Shown here piece after piece: positions 6,803 through 12,329 of a stretch of 23,299 nt of DNA (position 1 is the stretch's first letter; each line of letters begins with the position of its first letter). A model generated the notes under the pieces. The model was not told where the DNA came from. It did not search any database and worked only from the letters and a program-made list of their open reading frames with translations. The translations under genes were made by a program, and so were the position numbers. Where the stretch lies: positions 1 to 23,299 of the IMG/VR virus record IMGVR_UViG_3300042691_013166. One strand, given 5' to 3'. The DNA is from a virus.

Positions 6803-7113
6803 ACGGCCTCCGTGCGCCATTGCAAGGCGCGGTTGATAGCGTCCAAGACGCCGGGGGTGAACAACTCCTTCGGCTGACAGCGGATGATGCGCCAGCCTAA
6901 CGCCGCCGCCTCCCGCCCCTTCTCCTGATCCCGCACGATACCTGTGCCTCTGCCGTGCGCTCCGCGTACCCAGACCCCGCCGTCAATCTCCAGCGCGAGC
7001 TTCTGATCCGCCCACGCCCAATCGAAGCGCCACTTGCGGGTCGGATGGAACCGGATCTCGGCCTCTGGGATAGGCCAGCCCTTCGCCTTGCAGAAGGTAT
7101 CAAGCGACACCAC
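6799..7113 (-). CDS. Vsr/DUF559-like PD-(D/E)XK endonuclease
   Basis: The 104-aa protein has the core of a small restriction-endonuclease-fold nuclease: FDWAWADQKLALEIDGGVW (residues 30-48, with D31, E42 and D44), then a HGRGTGIVRDQEKGREAAALG helix and WRIIRCQ strand. This wording is close to Vsr-like and DUF559 phage proteins that nick or cut DNA. The start is GTG, supported by GAGG about seven bases upstream; no ATG is available. It overlaps the preceding zinc-binding HNH-like gene by 14 bases and the next gene by four. It may act in recombination, mismatch handling or degradation of host DNA. The family call is good, the exact activity is not known. Confidence 0.8.
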   Translation of the reverse strand: MVSLDTFCKAKGWPIPEAEIRFHPTRKWRFDWAWADQKLALEIDGGVWVRGAHGRGTGIVRDQEKGREAAALGWRIIRCQPKELFTPGVLDAINRALQWRTEAV

Positions 7114-7459
7114 GTTCGGCCCTCGTCACCCAAAGCCATTGCGTCCGTAGCGCGGCGGCTTCCAAGAGCATCTGGTTTAAGCCTAACGCCTTCCAGCCAC
7201 GGGAATGCTGAAGGCTGTGGCACTTCTTACATAAAGGGATGATGTCGGTGTAGTCCGCCTTGCGTCCCATCCCGCCTGACTTGATGTGGGCGTTCTCGCT
7301 CGGCCCAGAGTTACAAGCCGTACACGGCAGACGCTTGACGAACTCCACGCGAGTCTTGCTTCCGTAGATCCGCATGAAATCAATCTTCGAGCGCGGCTTG
7401 GTCTTCGGCTTGCCCGACTTCTTCATCGCGGTCTTGCGCTTGAGCGGCGTCTTTTTCAT
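7100..7459 (-). CDS. HNH-like zinc-binding nuclease (DUF968/Ref-like)
   Basis: After a very basic N-terminus (MKKTPLKRKTAMKKSGKPKT), the protein has CTAC (C46, C49), AH (H58), then CKKCHSLQH (C77, C80, H81, H85). This is the treble-clef/HNH pattern of phage recombination-type nucleases, including DUF968 and Ref-like proteins. The basic N-terminus would bind DNA. The ATG overlaps the stop of the upstream gene by four bases. The neighbouring Vsr-like gene suggests a small DNA-processing pair. I cannot assign a precise family without a profile search. Confidence 0.75.
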   Translation of the reverse strand: MKKTPLKRKTAMKKSGKPKTKPRSKIDFMRIYGSKTRVEFVKRLPCTACNSGPSENAHIKSGGMGRKADYTDIIPLCKKCHSLQHSRGWKALGLNQMLLEAAALRTQWLWVTRAERGVA

Positions 7460-7650
7460 CGCCGCGTTTTCCAGTATTCGGTTTGCATTTGCTCGTTGTA
7501 AATCAGGGCCGCGACCTCATCAATCCGCAGTTGCATTGTCTTTTGGTTGGGCCTGACATCGGCAAAACGCACCAGCACATTCGCCAACCGCGCATTGTGT
7601 TCGTCAAACTCGACATCGGTGATGGTGTGCATCTGCTTGGTCTGTTTCAT
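7456..7650 (-). CDS. Small hypothetical protein (64 aa)
   Basis: Begins MKQTKQMHTITDVEFDEHNA and is predicted mainly helical. The ATG at 7650 has GGAGG a few bases upstream and overlaps the methyltransferase stop by four bases, so a longer start at 7767 is rejected. Its end is coupled by ATGA to the HNH-like nuclease. No domain is recognised. Confidence 0.65.
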   Translation of the reverse strand: MKQTKQMHTITDVEFDEHNARLANVLVRFADVRPNQKTMQLRIDEVAALIYNEQMQTEYWKTRR

Positions 7651-8228
7651 GCTTTCCTCCGACAAGCCCACGCAACGCGCTGGAACTCGTCTTGCATATG
7701 TGGGATGAGCTTCTGGGCCTTCGAGACGGGTTGCACATCGAACTCGGTAATCTCCAGCCAGTTCCAATGCTGGTCAAACATCACGCCCTGAAAGTATTCC
7801 ATCGTCGGCGCGTAGTCGTGCGCCATGATGATATCCCCCGACTTGAGATGCGGAGCGAAGGTACGGAACTCCCGACGCTTATCGCCGCCGTCGCACAGCA
7901 CTAACGTCGGCCCCGGCTCGGCAACGTAGCCTTGCAAGCACCCAAGCAAGTTCGGCTCAAACGCATCGGCCTCGATGTAGTTGATCATCGCCGCCGCAAG
8001 GTACGGGCGTGGCATCGGCATCGGGTCCACGGTCCAGATGGGCGTCTTGGCACACCCGGCCTCATCTAGCAAATCGGAAAGCAAGAGCGTCAGGCCACCC
8101 GCCGCCGTGCCAATCTCCAGCACACGCACCGGCTTGAACGTGCGGAACAGGGCGCGGAACACCGAGGCCACGTGTTCGTTCTGGTGCGCCGACACGCCAC
8201 GGTATTCAAAGAACATCCCATCAGGCAT
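7647..8228 (-). CDS. Class I SAM methyltransferase (Methyltransf_24/CmcI-like)
   Basis: The 193-aa protein has motif I VLEIGTAAGG (36-45), an acidic strand end TVDPM (66-70), an ADAF segment (87-90), LCDGGDK (111-117) and GDIIMAHDY (131-139). These match the family of small-molecule O-methyltransferases that includes cephalosporin-hydroxylase-like and rhamnose O-methyltransferase-like proteins, not DNA methyltransferases. It may methylate a sugar, perhaps one added by the glycosyltransferases of this phage. The start ATG at 8228, preceded by GGGGGA, overlaps the previous gene by eight bases; the frame continues upstream only as a shadow of that gene. Substrate unknown. Confidence 0.85.
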   Translation of the reverse strand: MPDGMFFEYRGVSAHQNEHVASVFRALFRTFKPVRVLEIGTAAGGLTLLLSDLLDEAGCAKTPIWTVDPMPMPRPYLAAAMINYIEADAFEPNLLGCLQGYVAEPGPTLVLCDGGDKRREFRTFAPHLKSGDIIMAHDYAPTMEYFQGVMFDQHWNWLEITEFDVQPVSKAQKLIPHMQDEFQRVAWACRRKA

Positions 8229-8421
8229 CGGTCCCCCAGCGTTGCATGGTGGCCCGCGCCAACTGGACTTGCGCCCAATGCTCGGGGTAGAAGTGTGAGA
8301 TGACGCGGTTGCCGTAGTGTTGCGAATAGGTTGTGATGACCTCCGGCAACCGGCGTTTGGCAACGCGATCCTGCAAGGTCGGCGTCGGCTCGACCATCTC
8401 CTGCACATCGTCAATCGTCAT
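8221..8421 (-). CDS. Small hypothetical protein (66 aa)
   Basis: Begins MTIDDVQEMVEPTPTLQDRV, then a basic stretch (AKRRLPEVITTYSQHYGNRV) and a helical C-terminus. No family is recognised. The ATG overlaps the upstream stop by four bases and its stop overlaps the methyltransferase start, which supports it as a real gene of the operon. Possibly a partner of the methyltransferase, but only by position. Confidence 0.65.
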   Translation of the reverse strand: MTIDDVQEMVEPTPTLQDRVAKRRLPEVITTYSQHYGNRVISHFYPEHWAQVQLARATMQRWGTDA

Positions 8422-8786
8422 ACGTTGCTCCTCCCAAGTCGGGCGGGTTGCGGGACGCGTTGATCAAGCATCTCGCGCCCAAGTTGAGTGATGCCGCAGA
8501 CCTGTGCCTGTACGCCCATCGAGGTCTGCCGCAAGTCGCCGGTCGGAACGATGGCCTTCCAGTTCCGCAGATCCGAACACCGCTTCCAGCCGCCGACGAT
8601 ACCCGCCTTGAGCGCGGCCTCCTCGTCCGTCATCTCCCCCCACTCCGCATAGGCCCGCAAGAGCTTGATGGCTTGGCTCTCGCGCTTCGGACGGTTGGCG
8701 CGGTCGGCGGCATGAGAGGTCGACGGATCGGTAGTGCGGGCGTGAGGCTCGTCCTCGAGCCAGCGGGTGAACAGGTCAAGCACCAC
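8418..8786 (-). CDS. Winged-helix-like phage protein (122 aa)
   Basis: The sequence contains TDPSTSHAADRA, a phrase typical of small phage DNA-associated proteins, then a predicted winged helix: AIKLLRAYAEWGEMTDEEAALKAGI followed by a region where helix three reads WKRCSDLRNW, and a wing VPTGDLRQTSMGVQAQVCGIT. The start is GTG at 8786, supported by GGAGGTGA at good spacing; two GTG codons stand side by side here. It overlaps the previous zinc-finger gene by 11 bases. A regulator or replication accessory is likely. Confidence 0.7.
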   Translation of the reverse strand: MVLDLFTRWLEDEPHARTTDPSTSHAADRANRPKRESQAIKLLRAYAEWGEMTDEEAALKAGIVGGWKRCSDLRNWKAIVPTGDLRQTSMGVQAQVCGITQLGREMLDQRVPQPARLGRSNV

Positions 8787-8991
8787 GAGTCACCTCCACG
8801 ACATCGGCAAGGGTAAAGTGCAGACCGCACACCGGCAGTCTGGTCTCGGTAATCCGAGCGTAGGTATCGCCAGCGAGAATCGGGTGCTGGCAGAACACAC
8901 ACTCGGTCGGCTTGCGAGCGATTCGTACCCGAGCGTTGCGTAGCTCGTACTCTGGCAAGTCCATTCGCAACCGTCGCTCGGGGCTACGCAC
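8776..8991 (-). CDS. Small CxxC/CxxH zinc-binding protein (71 aa), GTG start
   Basis: Starting at GTG 8991 the protein has CVFC (C31, C34) and CGLH (C55, H58), a small treble-clef-type zinc site, in an otherwise charged sequence. I prefer this GTG because a full AGGAGG stands eight bases upstream; an ATG at 9045 in the same frame has no ribosome binding site and lies inside the SSB-like gene. Another ATG at 8964 is also possible. The chosen ribosome binding site and start are buried in a strong nested inverted repeat (8980-9024). Function unknown. Confidence 0.65.
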   Translation of the reverse strand: MRSPERRLRMDLPEYELRNARVRIARKPTECVFCQHPILAGDTYARITETRLPVCGLHFTLADVVEVTRGA

Positions 8992-9024
8992 AGGAGTCAC
9001 CTCCTGCGTTTCTAGCGTAGCCCC
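8980..9024 (-). promoter_or_regulatory. Nested inverted repeat hiding the ribosome binding site of the 8776-8991 gene
   Basis: The outer arms are a perfect 10-bp repeat, ggggctacgc (8980-8989) and gcgtagcccc (9015-9024). Inside is a second perfect stem, caggag (8991-8996) and ctcctg (9001-9006), with a four-base loop; on the coding strand this loop reads GTGA, a GNRA-type tetraloop. The inner stem contains the AGGAG of the ribosome binding site, and the GTG start lies at the stem junction. It begins just after the stop of the SSB-like gene. It could repress translation of the next gene, bind a protein, or stabilise the SSB-like mRNA. Confidence 0.6.
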
Positions 9025-9025
9025 G

Positions 9026-9682
9026 TTAGTCAAAAGGAAGGTCATCGTCGGTCGGCGGCGGGAACTTGGAGAAGTCCGGCGGCGCATCATTGGTCGGTGG
9101 CGCGAGACGCTTGCCGCTTGGCGCTGGCATCTTCACCTCTGGAGCTTTTTCCGGCGTCTTGATCTCCGGCAGTCCGTCAGGCTGGATGCCCTTGTCCTTC
9201 CAGCTAATCCAGATGGTAGCAACCGCCGCTTGCACCGCTGATGCTTCCGTCGTGGCAAGTGCCGTCGCTACGGTCTGCCACAGCATGAGATAGTCGCGCA
9301 CAATCGCTTCACGGCGCTGTTGCACATTCACGCTGACGGAAGGCGCGGTCGGCTTGGATGGCTCGGCGCGTGGCATAGTCTTGAGATGCTGTGAAATCAT
9401 TTTTGCTTCGGCATCCGTTCCGGCGTAGCTCATGCCCCAATACGGCTTGGCTCCCTTCTTTGGGTTCGGGTCGCGGCTGAAGGTGATGTTCATCCCGACC
9501 ACGCTGGACTCATCCAGCCCGAGGCGTTCCAACTGACGATCCGCCGATTGCTTCGGGAGGTACAACGTATCGGTGCCGTCCGAGAACAGCACTTGCTCAC
9601 CGTAGTTCCCCGCGACGGTCTTGCACTCCGCGACCTTCATCGTGTGTTCGTCGCCTTCGTTCTGCAACTTGATAATTGCCAT
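9026..9682 (-). CDS. SSB-like single-stranded DNA-binding protein
   Basis: The 218-aa protein has an N-terminal part with beta-rich wording (KTVAGNYGEQVLFSDGTDTL, then VVGMNITFSRDPNPKKG) that would suit an OB-type fold, a helical middle (residues about 121-163), and a disordered Pro-rich tail that ends PPPTDDDLPFD. That tip closely matches the acidic DDDIPF end of bacterial SSB, which recruits replication and repair proteins. I therefore call it a divergent phage SSB. The ATG at 9682 has GGAGAGG upstream. The upstream and downstream genes are small. No DNA polymerase is seen in the window, so the phage may recruit host enzymes through this tail. Confidence 0.72.
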   Translation of the reverse strand: MAIIKLQNEGDEHTMKVAECKTVAGNYGEQVLFSDGTDTLYLPKQSADRQLERLGLDESSVVGMNITFSRDPNPKKGAKPYWGMSYAGTDAEAKMISQHLKTMPRAEPSKPTAPSVSVNVQQRREAIVRDYLMLWQTVATALATTEASAVQAAVATIWISWKDKGIQPDGLPEIKTPEKAPEVKMPAPSGKRLAPPTNDAPPDFSKFPPPTDDDLPFD

Positions 9683-9685
9683 CTG

Positions 9686-9955
9686 CTACCTCTCCTGCTC
9701 GATGTCTGCGGGGATGCCGTCCCCGTCGCGGAGGCGACGATCTGCCGCCCGTAAGTATCCAATGGTCTCTGTGATGTCCCACCACGCCGACCAGACCATC
9801 CCGAGGGCTTTGTGCAACCGCTCGTCCTCGTCGCTGTCGATGCGTTGCATCGCCTCGTACTGCTCAACGAGCGGGTCCATCCGGCGCTGTAAATCGTGGA
9901 GGTCAGCGCGGAACTGCTCGACCAACTCTAGGACTTCCTCGGTCTTATTCGCCAT
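9686..9955 (-). CDS. Small coiled-coil protein (89 aa)
   Basis: Begins MANKTEEVLELVEQFRADLH and is almost wholly helical with heptad-like spacing up to about residue 45, followed by WSAWWDITETIGYLRAADRRL. No family is recognised. It starts inside the end of the preceding gene (11-base overlap) and stops three bases before the SSB-like start. It may be an SSB-interacting or regulatory protein; that is only context. Confidence 0.65.
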   Translation of the reverse strand: MANKTEEVLELVEQFRADLHDLQRRMDPLVEQYEAMQRIDSDEDERLHKALGMVWSAWWDITETIGYLRAADRRLRDGDGIPADIEQER

Positions 9956-10106
9956 TGAGCTTGGCCTCCAGTTCGTCGATGCGCTTGAGTAAGAGCTTGG
10001 CCTGACCGCTGGCTAGAGTGCAGTCGGGGTAGCGGCGGAGGAAGGCGATAAGCTCCTCAATCTTGTCGGCCTCGGTGCCGTACCCGGCGCGGTGATTAGA
10101 GGTCAT
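9945..10106 (-). CDS. Small helical protein (53 aa)
   Basis: Begins MTSNHRAGYGTEADKIEELI and ends with a helical segment (LLLKRIDELEAKLNGE). The ATG at 10106 overlaps the previous gene by 11 bases; the frame is open further upstream only as a shadow of that gene. No domain recognised. The arrangement of successive 11-base overlaps with both neighbours supports it as a real coupled gene. Confidence 0.6.
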   Translation of the reverse strand: MTSNHRAGYGTEADKIEELIAFLRRYPDCTLASGQAKLLLKRIDELEAKLNGE

Positions 10107-10362
10107 CGTAGCCTCGGGCATAGCGCTCGCCGTAGTAGATCGTGTCGCGGGTCCGCATCGTCTCATTGCGGCAACGGGCGACCATCGCATCTAGCTCTTG
10201 GCCCGTCTCGTCGCAGAAGCACCAGCTTATCGTGTCGCCCCACGACCAATCCTCGTCGGAGCCGGGCGAGCTATAGCTTTCCTTCTCGGCGGGATACCAG
10301 CAAATCTCAATCTCTCGGATTGCATCGCACTTGCCGCAATGCTCGCTGTACGTCTCTGCCAT
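10096..10362 (-). CDS. Small Cys-rich hypothetical protein (88 aa)
   Basis: Begins MAETYSEHCGKCDAIREIEI, with CGKC (C9, C12) and a second pair CFC (C48, C50), so it may bind zinc. The middle is acidic (SPGSDEDWSWGDTI) and the end basic. The start at 10362 has GGAG at about seven bases; an ATG two codons earlier is too close to that site. It is the first gene after the promoter-like gap with the palindrome at 10420-10431. Function unknown. Confidence 0.65.
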   Translation of the reverse strand: MAETYSEHCGKCDAIREIEICWYPAEKESYSSPGSDEDWSWGDTISWCFCDETGQELDAMVARCRNETMRTRDTIYYGERYARGYDDL

Positions 10363-10402
10363 TGCCATTCTCCGCGATAGGCGTGAAGTGGAACGTGGAT
10401 GT

Positions 10403-10431
10403 ACGGTAATATGGGCTCGTTGACTTGTCAA
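10403..10431 (-). promoter_or_regulatory. Second copy of the TTGACAAGTCAA palindrome with -35-like box
   Basis: The 12 bases at 10420-10431 are identical to 6268-6279. On the minus strand they give a perfect TTGACA (10426-10431) in a gap before the gene at 10096-10362. The -10 match is weaker: TACCGT at 17 bases, or TATTAC at the short distance of 14. It is better supported as an operator or motif than as a strong promoter. Confidence 0.45.
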
Positions 10432-10437
10432 GAGGGC

Positions 10438-10776
10438 CTATCTGTCCAGCCCAAACGCCACGCAAATCGCCTTGTGCTTGGCTTTCGGGTATGTGCCGCC
10501 ACAATGCCGACAAACGTTCGCTCTGGCCTTTGCCCGTTGCCGTCTGGCTTCGGCGCGTTGCGCTTGCTGGGCTAGCGTCAGGAACGTGTGGTGCGGATGG
10601 TACTCGCCGTGACACTTGAGGCAAACCAGTTGCAACCACTCGAGCTTTTCATGTCCCCGCCGCTGGGCATAGCGCAAGTGGTGAACGTGAGCGCCTTTGG
10701 CAATCTGGCACTTCTCGCAGATCCCGTGCGCCCGTTGCCAGACCAACCGTTTCTTTTCTGCCCATGCCTCGTTCAT
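10438..10776 (-). CDS. HNH endonuclease with extra C-terminal zinc finger
   Basis: The 112-aa protein has a classical HNH/treble-clef domain: GICEKC (C20, C23), AHVHHLRY (H32, H33), LVCLKCHGEYH (C52, C55, H56, H60). After a basic Gln/Arg/Ala-rich helical linker comes a second finger CRHCGGTYPKAKHKAIC (C89, C92, H101, C105). HNH proteins near packaging or replication genes either act in genome cutting or are homing-type nucleases; here it is free-standing. The start ATG has GAGG upstream. It follows a 322-base gap with no convincing gene and ends next to the second palindrome. Confidence 0.88.
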   Translation of the reverse strand: MNEAWAEKKRLVWQRAHGICEKCQIAKGAHVHHLRYAQRRGHEKLEWLQLVCLKCHGEYHPHHTFLTLAQQAQRAEARRQRAKARANVCRHCGGTYPKAKHKAICVAFGLDR

Positions 10777-11098
10777 ACCGCCTCGTCAGGATGTGACTAG
10801 CCATGTCGGGGCAGTTACCCCGAAACGCGACTCCGAACCGAAGGTACCGTACTCACCGCCTCTGTCGCGTCCCGTAGTCAGCGGGGGTGCTGTCGAGGGT
10901 GGGTGTCCGTGTGACGGCTCCACGCCCTGCCACTACACCGCTCATACTCGTCGTGTCAGTCTGCCCCACCAAGTTCTAGGCCGAGAGCGCTTGGATTTGT
11001 GAATGGAACGGACGGATGAGCGCACGGTCAGGATTGGTCGGTGGCTGTCGGTACAGGCACCACGCGGGAGACCGAGAGTAGGCCCGCGGTTCGTCAGA
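10777..11098. other. 322-base gap with no convincing gene
   Basis: Neither strand has a frame with good start, ribosome binding site and protein-like sequence. A 30-codon frame on the minus strand (MSGVVAGRGAVTRTPTL...) is possible but weak. There is a small hairpin tcgggg-cagtta-ccccga at 10806-10823 near the start of the HNH gene and a distal 5-bp repeat ccaag/cttgg around 10969-10992. I saw no tRNA-like pattern. It may hold a promoter or an RNA, or be a decayed gene. Confidence 0.5.
11063..11088 (-). terminator. Hairpin just after the methyltransferase stop
   Basis: A 6-bp inverted repeat (cgcggg at 11063-11068, cccgcg at 11083-11088) with a 14-base loop lies about 10 bases past the stop at 11099. 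No U-run follows. It could be a weak terminator or an RNA-end protector. Confidence 0.3.
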
Positions 11099-12067
11099 TT
11101 ACTTGCGCGTCACCTCCGCAAAGAGGGAGTTGTCTTGCCGAATGCGGTTCTCCGCAAGTTCCGCATACGTCGGGTTCAGTTCACATAGCACGGCATTCCG
11201 TCCGAGCCGATCCGCCACCAGCCCAGTCGTGCCAGCCCCGCCAAACGGGTCCAGCACCGTATCGCCAGACTTGCTCCCCGCCTTGATGCATGGCTCAATC
11301 AGGTCAGGCGGGAACGTGGCAAAATGAGCGCCCTTGTACGGCGAGGTCGGCACGGTCCACACGCTCCGACGGTTGCGCCCATTAGGGTGCAGAAAGCGCG
11401 ACATATCGCCATCCTCCGGCTGATTGACCGCTCGGCCTTCAACGTGTTCTGACAAATGGAATGGACGCTTGACGCGCTCGATGCTCACCTCCGCATGAGG
11501 CTCACGTATCGCATCCGCATGGTAGTAATAGCGATCTGACTTGGACAGCAAGAAGATGTATTCGTGCGCCTTTGTGCAACGGTCCTTGACGCTTTCCGGC
11601 ATCGGGTTCGGCTTATGCCAGATAATGTCTTGCCGCAAATACCAGCCGTCGGCTTGCAACGCAAACGCGACCCGCCACGGGATGCCAATCAAGTCTTTGT
11701 GCTTGAGGCCAGACGCCCGAAGGTTCGCAGGGTTGCGGTTCGCGGCCTTGCCTGACTCGACAAGCGTACCGTCCGAATCTCCGCGCAATGTATCAGGGGT
11801 CGCTTTGCTGTCCCGCATCGCGGCGTAGCTGTCACCGAGGTTAAGCCACAGAGTCCCGTCATCCCGCAACACGCGCTTGACGGCGCGAAACACCGAAACC
11901 AGTTCCGCGACAAAGGCGTCTGGCGTCTGCTCTAGCCCAATCTGCCCGTCGTGTCCGTAGTCCCGTAACCCAAAGTACGGGGGACTCGTCACGCACATCT
12001 GCACGGACTGATCCGGCAGTTCCGCCAGCCGCGTCCGGCAATCGCCAACCAGAATGTCAATGGACAT
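11099..12067 (-). CDS. Beta-class DNA methyltransferase (TSPPY type)
   Basis: The 322-aa protein (counted from MSIDILVGDC) has motif IV TSPPYFGLRDYG (27-38) and a C-terminal SAM-binding motif LDPFGGAGTTG (272-282), with a GAHFATFPPDLIEPCI segment before it. This is the beta-group layout of N4-cytosine or N6-adenine methyltransferases common in phages. The TSPPY form is seen in both types, so the target base is not settled. The start at 12067 has AGGTG upstream and follows a long structured leader; a start at 12082 lies in the hairpin arm and lacks a site. No cognate restriction enzyme is visible, so it looks like an orphan, protective or regulatory methyltransferase. Confidence 0.93.
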   Translation of the reverse strand: MSIDILVGDCRTRLAELPDQSVQMCVTSPPYFGLRDYGHDGQIGLEQTPDAFVAELVSVFRAVKRVLRDDGTLWLNLGDSYAAMRDSKATPDTLRGDSDGTLVESGKAANRNPANLRASGLKHKDLIGIPWRVAFALQADGWYLRQDIIWHKPNPMPESVKDRCTKAHEYIFLLSKSDRYYYHADAIREPHAEVSIERVKRPFHLSEHVEGRAVNQPEDGDMSRFLHPNGRNRRSVWTVPTSPYKGAHFATFPPDLIEPCIKAGSKSGDTVLDPFGGAGTTGLVADRLGRNAVLCELNPTYAELAENRIRQDNSLFAEVTRK

Positions 12068-12077
12068 TTGGCACCTA

Positions 12078-12170
12078 AACACAAGGCCCGAACGTTCTCT
12101 CCTGTGAGAAGGCTCAACCCCCGTAGAAGGATTAGAGCAGGAGATACTTGTTCGGGCCGTCTCTTGTGTT
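12078..12170 (-). ncRNA. Large hairpin in the leader of the methyltransferase gene
   Basis: On the coding strand AACACAAG (12170-12163) pairs with CTTGTGTT (12085-12078), and GCCCGAAC (12157-12150) pairs with GTTCGGGC (12093-12086). The two 8-bp stems are contiguous on the 3' side and have a 5-base bulge on the 5' side. Further in, TCTCCT (12144-12139) pairs with AGGAGA (12103-12098) and GCTC with GAGC. The 3' end of the structure abuts AGGTG, the ribosome binding site of the methyltransferase. No protein-like frame covers it. It may be a cis-acting RNA or a small RNA; I recognise no known class. Confidence 0.5.
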
Positions 12171-12329
12171 CTGCGGACGCTATGCTTCTCACGACACAGC
12201 GCACTCCCAAGATACCACTTCTTCCACGTTCCGCAAGTCTGCGCTTCGCTTACGTTCTAACGCTTTGTGTAGCAAACACTTGCGCGATTTATCCTTCAGG
12301 CACGGACACTATATCAAAACTGATATAGC
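12171..12329. other. Gene-free, repeat-rich part of the leader
   Basis: The stretch between the 97-aa gene and the large hairpin has no gene I can support. It holds an inverted repeat cgcaagt (12232-12238) / acttgcg (12278-12284) enclosing small hairpins such as GTGT-TTGCT-ACAC, and a pair tgcgga / tccgca. A 39-codon minus frame (12189-12308) lacks a good start. Together with the hairpin at 12078-12170 this looks like an untranslated leader. Confidence 0.5.
12288..12328 (-). promoter_or_regulatory. Candidate promoter with AT-rich palindrome
   Basis: A perfect 8-4-8 palindrome, ctatatca-aaac-tgatatag (12309-12328), stands right after the stop of the 97-aa gene in otherwise GC-rich sequence. 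Its half gives TTGATA (12312-12317), followed after 18 bases by GATAAA (12288-12293). Transcription from here would begin near 12281 and give a leader of about 210 bases before the methyltransferase start. The palindrome could also act as an operator or hairpin. Confidence 0.4.

Noticed and set aside
7647-8414. Longer methyltransferase start at 8414
   Set aside because: The extra 62 residues are Arg/Ser-rich and are the 66-aa gene read in another frame; the ATG at 8228 fits the family better.
12078-12284. tRNA-like folds in the leader
   Set aside because: The 7-bp arms at 12232-12284 enclose only 53 bases and there is no T-loop pattern; the larger hairpin also lacks a tRNA arm layout. Not called as tRNA.
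12189-12308. 39-codon minus frame inside the leader
   Set aside because: The translation looks protein-like (charged, helical), but there is no ATG or GTG and no ribosome binding site at a useful distance from the only TTG codons. Kept as an alternative for the leader.
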